A DNA stretch of 51,532 nucleotides from Butyricicoccus_A sp964513445 (GCA_964513445.1 CAZEMM010000006.1:1-51532); one strand, 5' to 3'; shown: positions 35,143-44,446, counted from the stretch's first letter. The notes: generated from the sequence alone by a model not told the origin. Numbers and translations are program-made.

Positions 35143-35978
35143 GCGTCTCCCTCTTCTCCGGCTGCGCCGCACTTCGTTTCCAAGTAGGAAACCACACCGG
35201 CGAGCGCGTCTTGATTGTTATCCTGTACGACGACATCGACTGTGGCAAGCACATTGTCGCGCGCGTTGGCAGGCGCGAAGCTGATGCCGGCGGTCTGAAG
35301 CATCGGCAGGTCGTTCTGGCTGTCACCAATCGCACAGATATGATCGGGCGCAATTCCGGCATACTGTGCGGCGCGTCGCACGCCGTCGCCCTTGTGCCCG
35401 CCCTTGCAGGTCATCTCATAAAAAACCGGCGTGGAGAACGTCAGATTGAACAGCTGCTCCTGCGGCTGCAAAAACGCGCGCACCAACTCCATCTGCTCAT
35501 GCGTGCCGGTAAAGTTGATCTTGCCCCACTGCTCCGGCGGCTCCGGAACATTCTCCAGAGGCGTCTCAATATAGGGTATATCGAGTAGTGCAAAATGCTC
35601 GCGTGAGGTCTCATTCATCCTGCATACATAAGAATGGTCGAGCAAAAACACCTCGATGCCCGCATACGGGAATTTTTCCATGACCGCGCGCGCAATGTCA
35701 ATCGCACGTGCGTCCAAGCCCTCCATAAATACGATCTGCTGTGTGCTCTCATCACAGATGATCGCGCCGTTGAGATACACGCCGGGCGCGTTGCAGGGCA
35801 GCTGCGACCGATATGCCGCGGTCGCCGGGCGGGTGCGTCCGGTCGCCAGCGCAAATTTTCCGCCGTTTTCTGTGAAATAGCGCAGCGCTTCGATTGTTTT
35901 TTCCCCAATGCATCGTTCATCGTTCAGCAGCGTGCCGTCCATATCCGATGCGATCATCCAACCATCAAATTTGCCCAT
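35139..35978 (-). CDS. Cof-type HAD-superfamily phosphatase
   Basis: A 279-residue HAD hydrolase of the Cof/YidA group that dephosphorylates small molecules such as sugar phosphates. Motif I is SDMDGTLLND (nucleophile D12, acid/base D14), motif II LATGRT, motif III the Lys region KGGHKGDGVRRAAQ, and motif IV IGDSQNDLPML. A C2-type cap lies between II and III. ATG at 35978 overlaps the end of the pseudouridine synthase gene by 14 bases. The substrate is not predictable. Confidence 0.92.
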   Translation of the reverse strand: MGKFDGWMIASDMDGTLLNDERCIGEKTIEALRYFTENGGKFALATGRTRPATAAYRSQLPCNAPGVYLNGAIICDESTQQIVFMEGLDARAIDIARAVMEKFPYAGIEVFLLDHSYVCRMNETSREHFALLDIPYIETPLENVPEPPEQWGKINFTGTHEQMELVRAFLQPQEQLFNLTFSTPVFYEMTCKGGHKGDGVRRAAQYAGIAPDHICAIGDSQNDLPMLQTAGISFAPANARDNVLATVDVVVQDNNQDALAGVVSYLETKCGAAGEEGDA

Positions 35979-36888
35979 ATTGACTCCTTACTCTGTCTAA
36001 TACCGTTGTGAAATAATCCGGCAGCGGCGCCTGAAATGTCATGCGCTCGCCGGTTGTCGGATGGGTCAGCGTCAGCTCGCCCGCGTGCAGGCATTGCCCA
36101 TCCAGCTTCCATGTATTTTTAGCAGGCCCATACAGCGGGTCGCCGACGATCGGATGTCCAATGTGTGCCATGTGCACGCGAATCTGGTGCGTGCGCCCGG
36201 TCTCCAACAAAAAGGTCAGATACGTGTAGCCGCTATAGCGCTCCAGCACGCGATAATGTGTGATCGCTTCACGTCCGCCGGCAACGACCGCCATTTTCTT
36301 TCGGTCGGTTTTATGGCGCGCGATCGGCGCACAGATCGTGCCTTCGTCCTCGCGCGGATCGCCATACACCACCGCAAAATACCGCCGGACGGCGGAATGC
36401 CGCTTGATTTGCTCTGCCAACGACTGATGCGCCCGGTCATTTTTTGCCACAACCAGCAGACCGCTGGTATCTTTGTCGATACGGTGCACAATGCCGGGGC
36501 GAATCTCTCCGTTGATGCCGGACAGGCTGTCGCCGCAGTGATACATCAGCGCGTTGACCAGCGTGCCGCTCCAATTGCCCGGCGCTGGATGAACGACCAT
36601 TCCGCGCGGTTTATTGATCACGATGATATCCGCATCCTCATAAACAATGTCCAGCGGGATATTCTCCGGCTCAATCGCGGTCTCCCTCGGCTCGGGTAGC
36701 TCGATTTCCAGCACATCGCCCGCCGCCGCTTTTGCGTTTTTGCGTACAGCCTTTCCGAATAACGTGACGCAACCGTCCAGCATCAGATTCTGCACGGCGG
36801 ATCGCGTCAGATCCGGCAGCTGTTCAGCAATCAACTTGTCCACGCGCTTGCCGACGTCCGATTGCGCAACAAGGATGATCCGTCTCAT
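35965..36888 (-). CDS. RluA-family pseudouridine synthase (RluD/YlyB type)
   Basis: RNA-modifying enzyme that converts uridine to pseudouridine, here most like RluD/YlyB acting on 23S rRNA. It has 307 residues: an N-terminal S4 RNA-binding domain (about 12-70) and a catalytic domain with HRIDKDTSGLLVVAKND, giving catalytic D138. LETGRTHQIRVHMAHIGHP and GDPLYGP are also conserved. It follows lspA with a 4-base ATGA overlap, matching the lspA-ylyB arrangement of Bacillus. The exact rRNA target is inferred from family position only. Confidence 0.93.
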   Translation of the reverse strand: MRRIILVAQSDVGKRVDKLIAEQLPDLTRSAVQNLMLDGCVTLFGKAVRKNAKAAAGDVLEIELPEPRETAIEPENIPLDIVYEDADIIVINKPRGMVVHPAPGNWSGTLVNALMYHCGDSLSGINGEIRPGIVHRIDKDTSGLLVVAKNDRAHQSLAEQIKRHSAVRRYFAVVYGDPREDEGTICAPIARHKTDRKKMAVVAGGREAITHYRVLERYSGYTYLTFLLETGRTHQIRVHMAHIGHPIVGDPLYGPAKNTWKLDGQCLHAGELTLTHPTTGERMTFQAPLPDYFTTVLDRVRSQYGQI

Positions 36889-37370
36889 TTATCCGCATCC
36901 TCTTTGACGGCTTCATCACGATCCTTATGCTGAAACAGGCAATACAGCATGAACAGCACGACACCGACCGTCACATAGATATCCGCAATATTAAAGACCG
37001 GAAAGCTGATAAATGTTACCTCAATCATATCTACCACAAAATGCCTGAAAATCCGGTCAAGTACATTTCCAAGCGCACCAGCGGCAATGACAATCAGACC
37101 AAACCGGCCAAAGGTCGTCTGAATAAGATTTTTTCGCAGCACATAGGCGATCGCGCTCAATATGATCACCGTGAGGACAATAAACAGCCAAATCTGATTT
37201 TGCAGAATGCTAAACGCCGCGCCGCGGTTTTCCACATAGGTCAACTGCAAAACGCCCGGAACCAGCGGAATCGTTCCAATCGGCGCCAAAACAGTAACCG
37301 CCCAATATTTGACCACCTGATCGACTAAAACCATCGAAGCAATGGCCAACAATGTCATTAAGATCGTCAA
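36885..37370 (-). CDS. lspA: Lipoprotein signal peptidase
   Basis: Aspartyl protease with four membrane helices that removes signal peptides from diacylglyceryl-modified prolipoproteins. It has 161 residues. Conserved parts: VENRGAAFSIL, GNVLDRIFRHFVVDMIEV with active D114, and FNIADIYVTVG with active D130. The start is TTG at 37370, with AGAGGTG 7 bases upstream; an internal ATG four codons later is possible but badly spaced. It matures lipoproteins such as the sugar-binding protein and the tannase-like protein of this window. Confidence 0.95.
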   Translation of the reverse strand: MTILMTLLAIASMVLVDQVVKYWAVTVLAPIGTIPLVPGVLQLTYVENRGAAFSILQNQIWLFIVLTVIILSAIAYVLRKNLIQTTFGRFGLIVIAAGALGNVLDRIFRHFVVDMIEVTFISFPVFNIADIYVTVGVVLFMLYCLFQHKDRDEAVKEDADK

Positions 37371-37387
37371 AGCAGGTCACCTCTTTC

Positions 37388-37420
37388 AAAAAAGGAGGCA
37401 GAGGACGCATCCCCTGCCTC
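37388..37420 (-). terminator. Terminator between ileS and lspA
   Basis: Minus strand GAGGCAGGGGA pairs with TCCTCTGCCTC (one G-U, loop TGCG), followed by CC and TTTTTT. It is a strong Rho-independent terminator just after ileS. lspA starts 18 bases further on, so its expression depends on read-through. Confidence 0.85.
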
Positions 37421-37438
37421 ACAGAATGATTGTATTGT

Positions 37439-40222
37439 TTAACCAACAACCGACGCGCAGCGAGCACACAGGCACGGATGCTTTTCATTTGAGCCGACGG
37501 TCGGATCATAGATCCAGCAGCGGGCGCACTTTTCACCCTCGCTGTGGGAAACGGCAATCCGGATACCGCCAAGTGCGTCATACTCTGCACCCTCGCCCTC
37601 GCCGGTCTTGACCTCAACCGAGGAGACGATACACAGCTTGGACAGGTCTTCGCCGCAGCTATCCAAAAACGCTTTGCCGGCATCCGACGCTGTGATGACA
37701 ACCTTTGCCTCAAGCGGCTTGCCGATCAGCTTTTCCGCACGAGCTTGCTCGAGCGCCTTGTTGACGTCGTCGCGCACAGAAATCAGCTTCTCCCACTGGA
37801 TCATCTCTTCCTCGCTGAATGCCAGCTTCTCGTCGTACGATGGCATTTCATGCAGCACGACATTGCCGCGGTCTTCACCCTGCGCATGCGGCATTGCCTT
37901 CCAGATCTCATCCGCCGTAAAGCAGAGGATCGGCGCGAGCATGCGAACCAGCGCATCCAAAATGCGATAAATTGCGGTCTGTGCGGACAGGCGGCTCAGA
38001 CCCTCGTCGCAGTACAGGCGATCCTTGATGACATCCAGATAAAAATTGGACATATCGACAACGCAGAAATTGTGAATGGCATGGGTGACAGTGTGAAATT
38101 CATACGCGTCATATGCTGCGCGTACACGGCCAACCAGATCATTGCACTTCATCAGTGCCCACTTATCCAGTGTGAGCATCTGGTCATAGGGCACCATCTG
38201 CTCAACGTCAAAGCCGTTCAGATTGCCGATGATATAGCGCGCCGTGTTGCGAATCTTGAGATAATTCTGCGACAGCTGCTTGAACATCTTTTTGGAAATC
38301 TTCATATCCGCGCGATAATCGGAGGAGGCTACCCACAGCCGCAGAAGATCCGCACCGTATTCCTTGGTGATCTCCTGCGGGCTCATGCCGTTGCCGGATG
38401 ATTTGGACATCTTCTGCCGCTCCTCGTCCACAATCATGCCATGCGTGATAATGGTCTTGTACGGCGCAGTACCCTTGGTGGCAATCGCTGTCAGCAGCGA
38501 CGACTGGAACCAGCCGCGATACTGGTCGTTGCCCTCCAGATAAACGTCAGCCGGATAGGCCAGCTCCTCACGCTGCTCCAGAACCGCCGCGTGGGTGGAG
38601 CCGGAGTCAAACCATACGTCCATCGTATCGGTTTCCTTGGTGAATGCGTCGCCGCCGCATTCGCACACAAAGCCCTCCGGCAAAATATCCTTCGGGTCAG
38701 TATCAAACCATGCGCCAATGCCTCTTTCGCGGAACAGCTTCGCAACTGCCGCGATCGTCTCCTCATTAATAATCGGCTTGCCGCACTTTTTGCAGAAGAA
38801 AATCGGAATCGGCACGCCCCACGTTCTCTGACGGGAAATACACCAGTCGGAACGCTCCTGAATCATTGAGGTCATGCGCTCCTCGCCCCATGCCGGAATC
38901 CACTGGATATCGTGGCAGGCCGCAACCGCCTTGTCCTTCATCGCGTCGACAGAGCAGAACCACTGCTCCGTTGCACGGAATATAATCGGGTTCTTGCAGC
39001 GCCAGCAATGCGGATAGGAGTGCTCGATCGTTTCGACCGCCAGCAGCGCACCCATTTGCTTCAGATCGTCAAGAATGACCGGATTGGTCTTTTCGTAGAA
39101 CATGCCGGCATATTTGCCCGCATCCTCGGTTGCGTAGCCGCGGCTGTCAACCGGAACGATCATTGGGATTTCCGGATATTTCTGGCATACAATAAAGTCG
39201 TCCGCACCGAAGCCCGGCGCGGTGTGTACGCAGCCGGTGCCCGCCTCAAGCGTGACATGCTCGCCAACAATGACCAGCGATTCACGATCCATCAGAGGAT
39301 GTTGTGTGGTGACGTATTCCAGCTCCGCGCCCGTCGTGGTACCGATGATTTCATACGATTCAATACCTGCGGAGGCAGCAACGGACGAAATCAGATCGGT
39401 TGCGAGGATATAGATCTCGCCGTTCGGAACCTTGACAAACGAATACTCAAAATACGGATTGAGCGAAATGGCAAGGTTGCCCGGCAGCGTCCATGTCGTG
39501 GTCGTCCAAATAACAAAGTAAACGTTTTCCGTCGTGCCAATGACCGAGCTGATCTTGCCCTTGTCGTCCTTCACTGCAAACTTGACATAGATGGATTCAC
39601 AGGAATTATCCTTGTATTCGATCTCCGCCTCCGCCAGCGCGGTCTCATCATGCGGGCACCAGTAAACCGGCTTCATGCCACGATAAATATAGCCCTTTTT
39701 CGCCATCTCGCCAAAGACTTCGATCTGCTTTGCAACAAAATCGTTGGTCAGCGTCAGATAGGGGTGATCCCAATCACCGACGACGCCGAGACGCTTAAAC
39801 TGCTCGCGCTGCGTGTTGACATGCTCCAGTGCAAACTCCTTGCACTTTTCACAAAAGTCCTCATTGCTAACCTTATGACGATCCAGACCAAAAGCAGCGA
39901 TCGCCTGACGCTCAATCGGCAGGCCATGGGTATCCCAGCCCGGCACATATGGCGCCTTAAAGCCCGCCATGTTTTTATAGCGGACGATAAAATCCTTCAA
40001 AATCTTATTGAGCGCATGACCCAAATGCAGATTACCGTTGGCATATGGAGGGCCATCATGCAAAATAAAGAGCGGCTTTCCCTCATTCTGCTCCATCAAT
40101 TTATCATAAATTCGATCCTCTTCCCACTGCTTGAGAAATTCCGGCTCGCGCTTGGGAAGACCCGCGCGCATCGGAAAATCAGTCTTTGGAAGATTGATTG
40201 TTGCATTGTAATCCTGCGGCAT
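37439..40222 (-). CDS. ileS: Isoleucyl-tRNA synthetase
   Basis: Class I aminoacyl-tRNA synthetase of 927 residues. The ATP-binding HIGH motif appears as NLHLGHALNK (about 65), preceded by HDGPPYANG, and KMSKS as RQKMSKSSGNGMSP. The CP1 editing domain carries the TTTTWTLPGNLA segment. The C-terminal zinc knuckle has CARCW and a later CLCARCA. It is the bacterial-type enzyme (mupirocin-sensitive-like architecture). It lies about 110 bases after divIVA, the Bacillus order divIVA-ileS-lspA. I found no T-box leader in the upstream gap. Confidence 0.97.
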   Translation of the reverse strand: MPQDYNATINLPKTDFPMRAGLPKREPEFLKQWEEDRIYDKLMEQNEGKPLFILHDGPPYANGNLHLGHALNKILKDFIVRYKNMAGFKAPYVPGWDTHGLPIERQAIAAFGLDRHKVSNEDFCEKCKEFALEHVNTQREQFKRLGVVGDWDHPYLTLTNDFVAKQIEVFGEMAKKGYIYRGMKPVYWCPHDETALAEAEIEYKDNSCESIYVKFAVKDDKGKISSVIGTTENVYFVIWTTTTWTLPGNLAISLNPYFEYSFVKVPNGEIYILATDLISSVAASAGIESYEIIGTTTGAELEYVTTQHPLMDRESLVIVGEHVTLEAGTGCVHTAPGFGADDFIVCQKYPEIPMIVPVDSRGYATEDAGKYAGMFYEKTNPVILDDLKQMGALLAVETIEHSYPHCWRCKNPIIFRATEQWFCSVDAMKDKAVAACHDIQWIPAWGEERMTSMIQERSDWCISRQRTWGVPIPIFFCKKCGKPIINEETIAAVAKLFRERGIGAWFDTDPKDILPEGFVCECGGDAFTKETDTMDVWFDSGSTHAAVLEQREELAYPADVYLEGNDQYRGWFQSSLLTAIATKGTAPYKTIITHGMIVDEERQKMSKSSGNGMSPQEITKEYGADLLRLWVASSDYRADMKISKKMFKQLSQNYLKIRNTARYIIGNLNGFDVEQMVPYDQMLTLDKWALMKCNDLVGRVRAAYDAYEFHTVTHAIHNFCVVDMSNFYLDVIKDRLYCDEGLSRLSAQTAIYRILDALVRMLAPILCFTADEIWKAMPHAQGEDRGNVVLHEMPSYDEKLAFSEEEMIQWEKLISVRDDVNKALEQARAEKLIGKPLEAKVVITASDAGKAFLDSCGEDLSKLCIVSSVEVKTGEGEGAEYDALGGIRIAVSHSEGEKCARCWIYDPTVGSNEKHPCLCARCASVVG

Positions 40223-40267
40223 TAAACCGTACCATCCTTTCTAGCTTCGCGCCTCACGGCGCTGCCA

Positions 40268-40310
40268 CGCCGCAACGGGCGTGCTATATTGCAAACAGCA
40301 TGCGCTGTTT
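40268..40310 (-). other. Two hairpins between divIVA and ileS
   Basis: AAACAGC/GCTGTTT with loop of four (40293-40310) and CACGCC/GGCGTG (about 40266-40283) follow each other on the minus strand after divIVA. U tracts are weak. They could be a partial terminator or mRNA processing elements. Confidence 0.4.
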
Positions 40311-40330
40311 ATCGTCAAATTGATCTATGT

Positions 40331-41080
40331 TCAATCCTGTGAAGAGCCGCTTACCTCAACGGTAAATTTCTGTTCCATTCCCTGCTGTGCGGCAAGAATT
40401 TCCTCTTTGGAAAATACGCGCGTCAAATCCTCCGCATCGCCCGGCTCAACTGCATCCGGCGTCATTTCGATTTCCGGCTCTACCGGACGCTCGATTCTGC
40501 CCTGCATGGTTTCCGTCTTAGTCTGCGCGACAGCATCAGGCTTTGCTGCCGGCGCGGGGTCTGATGCGGGAGCGCTCTTCGGCGCCGGCTGCGCAGGCAC
40601 GCGCGCGCCGAGCGCCTCAATGCGGCTGGTTTCTTCGCGGAATGCATGTGACATCTGCTGGATAAACGCAGCACATTCCTTCTGCGCCTGACGCATATTT
40701 GCCTGCGTCTGCAATGCCTGCTCATGATATTGCCGCACAACCGCCTCACATTGCGCCGCCGTCTCTGTCCGCAGCTGCTCCGCCTCCGCGCGTGCGCGTG
40801 AGAGCAGCGCATCCGCTTCCGCTTTTGCCTTCGCAGTGGTTTCATCCGCAATTGTCTGTGCCGTGAGCAGCGACTGATGCAGACCATTTTCGATCTTGCG
40901 ATATTCCTCAATCTTTTCGACCAGAACCTTCATCTTCATGCGCAGCTCTGTGTTCTCATTTTCCAGTGCATCCATATCGTCTGCCACCTGATCGAGCAGC
41001 TCATCTACACTCTTAGTATCATACCCGTTGAAAACAGCCTTTTCAATGATATATTCCCGAATTTCCTTGGAACTTAACAT
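40331..41080 (-). CDS. divIVA: DivIVA-family cell division/polarity protein
   Basis: A 249-residue cytoplasmic coiled-coil protein of the DivIVA group, which binds curved membrane at septa and poles. The N-terminal domain has SSKEIREYIIEKAVF and the family-like FNGYDTKSVDELLDQVADD. A long coiled coil rich in Ala, Glu and Gln follows (about 30-160), then a Pro/Ala-rich variable tail. ATG at 41080 has GGAGG upstream. The sepF-yggT-divIVA-ileS order supports the call. GpsB is the alternative for a DivIVA-like N-terminus but is much shorter. Confidence 0.9.
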   Translation of the reverse strand: MLSSKEIREYIIEKAVFNGYDTKSVDELLDQVADDMDALENENTELRMKMKVLVEKIEEYRKIENGLHQSLLTAQTIADETTAKAKAEADALLSRARAEAEQLRTETAAQCEAVVRQYHEQALQTQANMRQAQKECAAFIQQMSHAFREETSRIEALGARVPAQPAPKSAPASDPAPAAKPDAVAQTKTETMQGRIERPVEPEIEMTPDAVEPGDAEDLTRVFSKEEILAAQQGMEQKFTVEVSGSSQD

Positions 41081-41122
41081 TGGAACCTCCTCATAATCCC
41101 GATAATATACAAACTGGAAAAT

Positions 41123-41140
41123 GGCCGGGTCACCCCGGCC
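41123..41140 (-). other. Intercistronic hairpin between yggT and divIVA
   Basis: GGCCGGG and CCCGGCC form a perfect 7-bp GC stem with a 4-base loop, 32 bases after the yggT stop on the minus strand. The U tract is weak (ATTTTCC), so it may be a leaky terminator or an mRNA stabiliser. Confidence 0.45.
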
Positions 41141-41172
41141 GATTGGAATCTGTAAGCGAAGCGGTCAATACA

Positions 41173-41436
41173 TCAGAGCAGAGCATACAAAAGTCTCTGC
41201 ACCACTATCAGAATGAAAAATGCCAAAAGCGGCGAAAAGTCCAATGGCATCGTATTGAGCGCCTGAAACCGGCTGAGCAGTCTACGGCAGGGTGCAACCA
41301 TCGGCTCCGTCAGCATATACAGCAGCTCGCCAATGCGCGAGGCCTGAATCTGTGGGAACCACGAAACAAGCGCACGAAAAACAAGCAGCCACTGCAGCAA
41401 GCCAAGCAGCCGTATTGTCAAATACGCGATAATCAT
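41173..41436 (-). CDS. YggT/YlmG family membrane protein
   Basis: An 87-residue protein with two hydrophobic segments separated by a conserved amphipathic region (ALVSWFPQIQ and LTEPMVAPCRRLLSR), which is the YGGT signature. Homologues in Bacillus (YlmG) lie between sepF and ylmH, and are linked to division or membrane protein organisation. Here it lies between sepF and divIVA, and the S4-domain gene ylmH is missing. The molecular function is unknown. Confidence 0.92.
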   Translation of the reverse strand: MIIAYLTIRLLGLLQWLLVFRALVSWFPQIQASRIGELLYMLTEPMVAPCRRLLSRFQALNTMPLDFSPLLAFFILIVVQRLLYALL

Positions 41437-41478
41437 AGAAAAAAATTCTAAGCTCCTTTAAAAACGTGCGGTGCACAA

Positions 41479-42024
41479 TCAGAAGCGCATGCCGCTGTTT
41501 TCCAGTTCGCTGATGATATCATCCCCGACGATCTCAACATCTAACGGCGTGATAAGATAGGTGCCGGTGGATACACGCTTGATTTTTCCCTCAATGGCAT
41601 AGGTCACGCCGCTGAGGAAGTCGAGCATACGCTTGGAGACCTCCTTATCCGTCGTCTCCAGATTCAGTACAACCGTCATCTTATTCTTCAGATGATCCGC
41701 AATGTCCGCAACGCTGTTGAATTGATCAGCCTTTACAAGAACGACTGCCAGCTTGGTCGTCGCATTGATGCTGACCACACGGTTGTTGTTCGGATTTGTT
41801 CTGGTCATAGCTGAGTCAGAATAGTTCGACGGTGCCTGCCGAGCCTGTGAAGCGCGCGATGCCTCTGCATGACTGTACGCAGAACGGGCTGATTCTTGCG
41901 AGCTTTGATACGGATCATTTGCCGGCTCCGCAGCTGCTTCATACTCTTCCTGCTCCATGTCGAAGTCGTCGTCGTCATCTACTTCACCGCTAACCCAGCG
42001 CTTAAAATCATTCATAAAACCCAT
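41479..42024 (-). CDS. sepF: Cell division protein SepF
   Basis: FtsZ-binding protein that forms rings and tethers the Z ring to the membrane. It has 181 residues: an N-terminal amphipathic helix (MGFMNDFKRWVSG), an acidic and Gln/Ser-rich linker, and the C-terminal SepF domain (VVSINATTKLAVVLVKADQF to the end). The frame is open 14 codons upstream, but ATG at 42024 has CAGGAGGAAG at good spacing and begins the known membrane helix. It follows yggS by 38 bases. Confidence 0.95.
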   Translation of the reverse strand: MGFMNDFKRWVSGEVDDDDDFDMEQEEYEAAAEPANDPYQSSQESARSAYSHAEASRASQARQAPSNYSDSAMTRTNPNNNRVVSINATTKLAVVLVKADQFNSVADIADHLKNKMTVVLNLETTDKEVSKRMLDFLSGVTYAIEGKIKRVSTGTYLITPLDVEIVGDDIISELENSGMRF

Positions 42025-42062
42025 TTTTGCTTCCTCCTGAATGGAACATACTTTCAAATTCA

Positions 42063-42773
42063 TCAATAATGGCGAGCACCGAAGATCACCGTGCCCAGCC
42101 GGACAATTGTTGCCCCACAGGAAATCGCTTCCATATAATCGGCGCTCATTCCCATAGACAAACAGTCCATGGAAATATTATCGTATTTTTTTGCCGATAT
42201 GTCAATAAATAGTTTGGACATTCTGTCGAAATAAAGAGTTTTTTCTTCATTTGGCTTTGTTTTTGGTGGAATTGCCATCAAACCGCGAACGCGGACATGC
42301 TGAAAACCGGCAATTTTCTCCAGCGAAACGGGCAGCTCCTCTGGCGAAAATCCGGATTTGGACGGTTCCGCGCCGATATTAACCTCCAACAGAATGTCCT
42401 GTACGACGCCCGCCTTCGCCGCTTCCCTTTCAATCACAGCAGCTAATTTGACAGAGCTGACCGATTCGATCATCTCCACCTTTCCGATGAGATACTTGAC
42501 CTTATTGGACTGAAGCGTGCCAATAAAATGCAGTGGCTTCCCTTCATAGGCATGCTGCTCATATTTCCCCAGCAGCTCCTGCACGCGATTTTCACCGCAG
42601 ACATCCACGCCCGCCTCGACAGCTGCGCGCACGCGCGCCGCGTCGTTCATTTTTGTCGCTGCGACCAAGGTGATCTCCTCCGGTTTTCTGCCGCAGGCGG
42701 CCGCCGCCTGTGCGATGTGCGCTCTTGCCGTCTGCACATTTCGCACGATTTCGTTCCGTTCTGCCTCTGTCAT
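42063..42773 (-). CDS. YggS/YlmE family PLP-homeostasis protein
   Basis: A 236-residue PLP-binding protein with an alanine-racemase-like TIM barrel. K41 in LVAATKMND is the PLP lysine, followed by CGENRVQELLGKY, HFIGTLQSNKVKYLI, LEVNIGAEPSKSGF and SMGMSADYMEAI. Homologues buffer pyridoxal phosphate and influence amino-acid balance; no enzymatic reaction is established. Its ATG overlaps the stop of the HlyD-like gene by 4 bases. The position before sepF is standard (ylmE-ylmF). Confidence 0.95.
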   Translation of the reverse strand: MTEAERNEIVRNVQTARAHIAQAAAACGRKPEEITLVAATKMNDAARVRAAVEAGVDVCGENRVQELLGKYEQHAYEGKPLHFIGTLQSNKVKYLIGKVEMIESVSSVKLAAVIEREAAKAGVVQDILLEVNIGAEPSKSGFSPEELPVSLEKIAGFQHVRVRGLMAIPPKTKPNEEKTLYFDRMSKLFIDISAKKYDNISMDCLSMGMSADYMEAISCGATIVRLGTVIFGARHY

Positions 42774-44083
42774 TTTACAACCTTCTTATTATCCAAATCT
42801 TTTGCTTCCACAATAATATCATCACCCGCGACAAGCGAGTCATTGCCTGTCACGTTTTGCTTGACGATGTAATAATCCGTGCCCTCGTACTGCACCTCAA
42901 TCTTTTTATAACTCGATACCGCGTTGGACAGGACATAGACGCCCATCTCCGGATCTTCGTCCTCACGAACCGTCTGCATACGAACCGCTGACTTCGGGAC
43001 GCGAAGCCCTGAATACGAGCCGATGACAACCGTCGCGACCTGCTTTCGCATGGCGACAAGCGCCTCATCCATGTCCAGCGCCTTGAAAACGACCAGCGTT
43101 TTCTCAGAATCGCTGTCGCCGCGAATCGCGTCCACCGTCACGCGCACGTCATGGTTAACCTGCGAAAAGCGCAGCTTGACCGAGCCGCCCTGCTTCAGGC
43201 GCGCCGCATCCTCGTTGTCCACGGTTGCGGCAAAATACCATGTATATCCAGTGACAATCTTGCCCTTGCCCGCGCTCGTCTCACCCTGCTCGTCTAATAA
43301 ATGGTCCAGCCCACGAAGCGTCAAATTATCCACCACGTCGGTTGTCAGCACACTCTCATAGCCGTCAATCGATTCGCAGAAATAGCCGCCGTACGGCGAG
43401 GTGATCTCCTTGGTCTTGCCCGCAAGCCGCTCTCGCAGCTCATCCGCCTGCTCCTGCAGCGCAGAGACCTCCGTCTCGATATCTTCCACATCGGTCTGCA
43501 GCGAGCTTCCCTTGAGCGCGAGCTGACGCAGCTCTGCGGCAAGCGAGGCAGTCTGTCCGACAGTCGCCTGCTCCGCCTCATTGCTGATCGCGTTCATCTG
43601 GGAGACGATCTTTTGATTGATCTGGTTGGAATTCGTGCTGATGGATGCAATCTCCTGCAGCATTTCCAGCTGTGTGATGTTATCCTCAATATTGCGCAGC
43701 TCGCGGCTGACGGATAGGGCATCCTCGTCCTCATACTCTGTGATGAGAGATGCGCCGATCTGTACCTTTTCCCCGTCGGAATAATTATATTCCACCGTAT
43801 CGCCCTCGGCAATATCGATCACGCGCTCGTCGCGGATAAAGTATCCCGTTGTCGAAAAGGCATCATCCATCGAAACCTGTACCGCCGGTGTGGTTTTGAT
43901 TGGATTATAATTGTTTACAACAAAGCTGATCGCGCCGTAAACCAGCGTCAGCACAAAGATGATAATCGGTACGCGCAGCGTTTTGTTGATGCGCAGCTGG
44001 CCGATGCGCCAAACCTGATTGGAATGCTTGCCGCTTCGCTTTGTCGTTTTTCTCCTTGAAACCGGAGACGGTTTGAATGCCAT
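42770..44083 (-). CDS. HlyD-like membrane-anchored periplasmic adaptor protein
   Basis: A 437-residue protein with a basic N-terminus, one membrane helix (about 35-55) and an extracellular part with a coiled-coil hairpin (about 115-230) flanked by barrel segments (ITSPYGGYFCESIDGYE, later VIGSYSGLRVPKSAV). This is the layout of HlyD/membrane-fusion proteins. No transporter or outer-membrane partner lies beside it. Its repeated presence in Clostridia between hfq and the ylm genes suggests a wall- or division-related role, but that is inference. Confidence 0.75.
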   Translation of the reverse strand: MAFKPSPVSRRKTTKRSGKHSNQVWRIGQLRINKTLRVPIIIFVLTLVYGAISFVVNNYNPIKTTPAVQVSMDDAFSTTGYFIRDERVIDIAEGDTVEYNYSDGEKVQIGASLITEYEDEDALSVSRELRNIEDNITQLEMLQEIASISTNSNQINQKIVSQMNAISNEAEQATVGQTASLAAELRQLALKGSSLQTDVEDIETEVSALQEQADELRERLAGKTKEITSPYGGYFCESIDGYESVLTTDVVDNLTLRGLDHLLDEQGETSAGKGKIVTGYTWYFAATVDNEDAARLKQGGSVKLRFSQVNHDVRVTVDAIRGDSDSEKTLVVFKALDMDEALVAMRKQVATVVIGSYSGLRVPKSAVRMQTVREDEDPEMGVYVLSNAVSSYKKIEVQYEGTDYYIVKQNVTGNDSLVAGDDIIVEAKDLDNKKVVK

Positions 44084-44111
44084 AGAAGTACTCCTATCGG
44101 CAGGATGTACA

Positions 44112-44354
44112 TTATTCCGCTGTCGTCTCTCGCCGTCCGGACATATCCAGCCTGCGCTGTGGGATCACCGTAGAGATCGCGTGCTTATAAATCATCTCCT
44201 GCTTGCCGTCACAGTCAAACAGTACAATAAAAGTATCAAAGCCGCGCACAATGCCGCGAAGCTGAAAGCCATTGGTCAGAAAAACCGTCAGCGGGATTTT
44301 CTCCTGCCGCGCCTTGTTCAAAAACATGTCCTGTAAATTGATTTCATTTTTCAT
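44112..44354 (-). CDS. hfq: RNA chaperone Hfq
   Basis: Small Sm-like hexameric RNA chaperone, 80 residues. Sm1 is seen as TVFLTNGFQLRGIVRGFDTF and Sm2 as MIYKHAISTVIPQR, with the YKH triad that binds RNA 3' ends. The N-terminal KNEINLQDMFLNKAR is typical. ATG at 44354 has GGGAGG upstream. The gene lies downstream of miaA, the same neighbour as in Bacillus and E. coli. A longer frame beginning upstream lacks a ribosome binding site. Confidence 0.96.
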   Translation of the reverse strand: MKNEINLQDMFLNKARQEKIPLTVFLTNGFQLRGIVRGFDTFIVLFDCDGKQEMIYKHAISTVIPQRRLDMSGRRETTAE

Positions 44355-44446
44355 TATATCGCAATCCTCCCGAGATGTATAGGGTCTATCTGAAAAGTCG
44401 AACAATTTAAAAGTTTGTTTTCAGATACCGCCTAGAAATACTTTTA

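Noticed and set aside
38912..40225. 437-codon open frame antisense to ileS
   Set aside because: Basic, low-information peptide without motifs, lying fully within ileS.
40223..40330. T-box leader for ileS
   Set aside because: No T-box core sequence or specifier stem was found, only two short hairpins, and the gap is too short.
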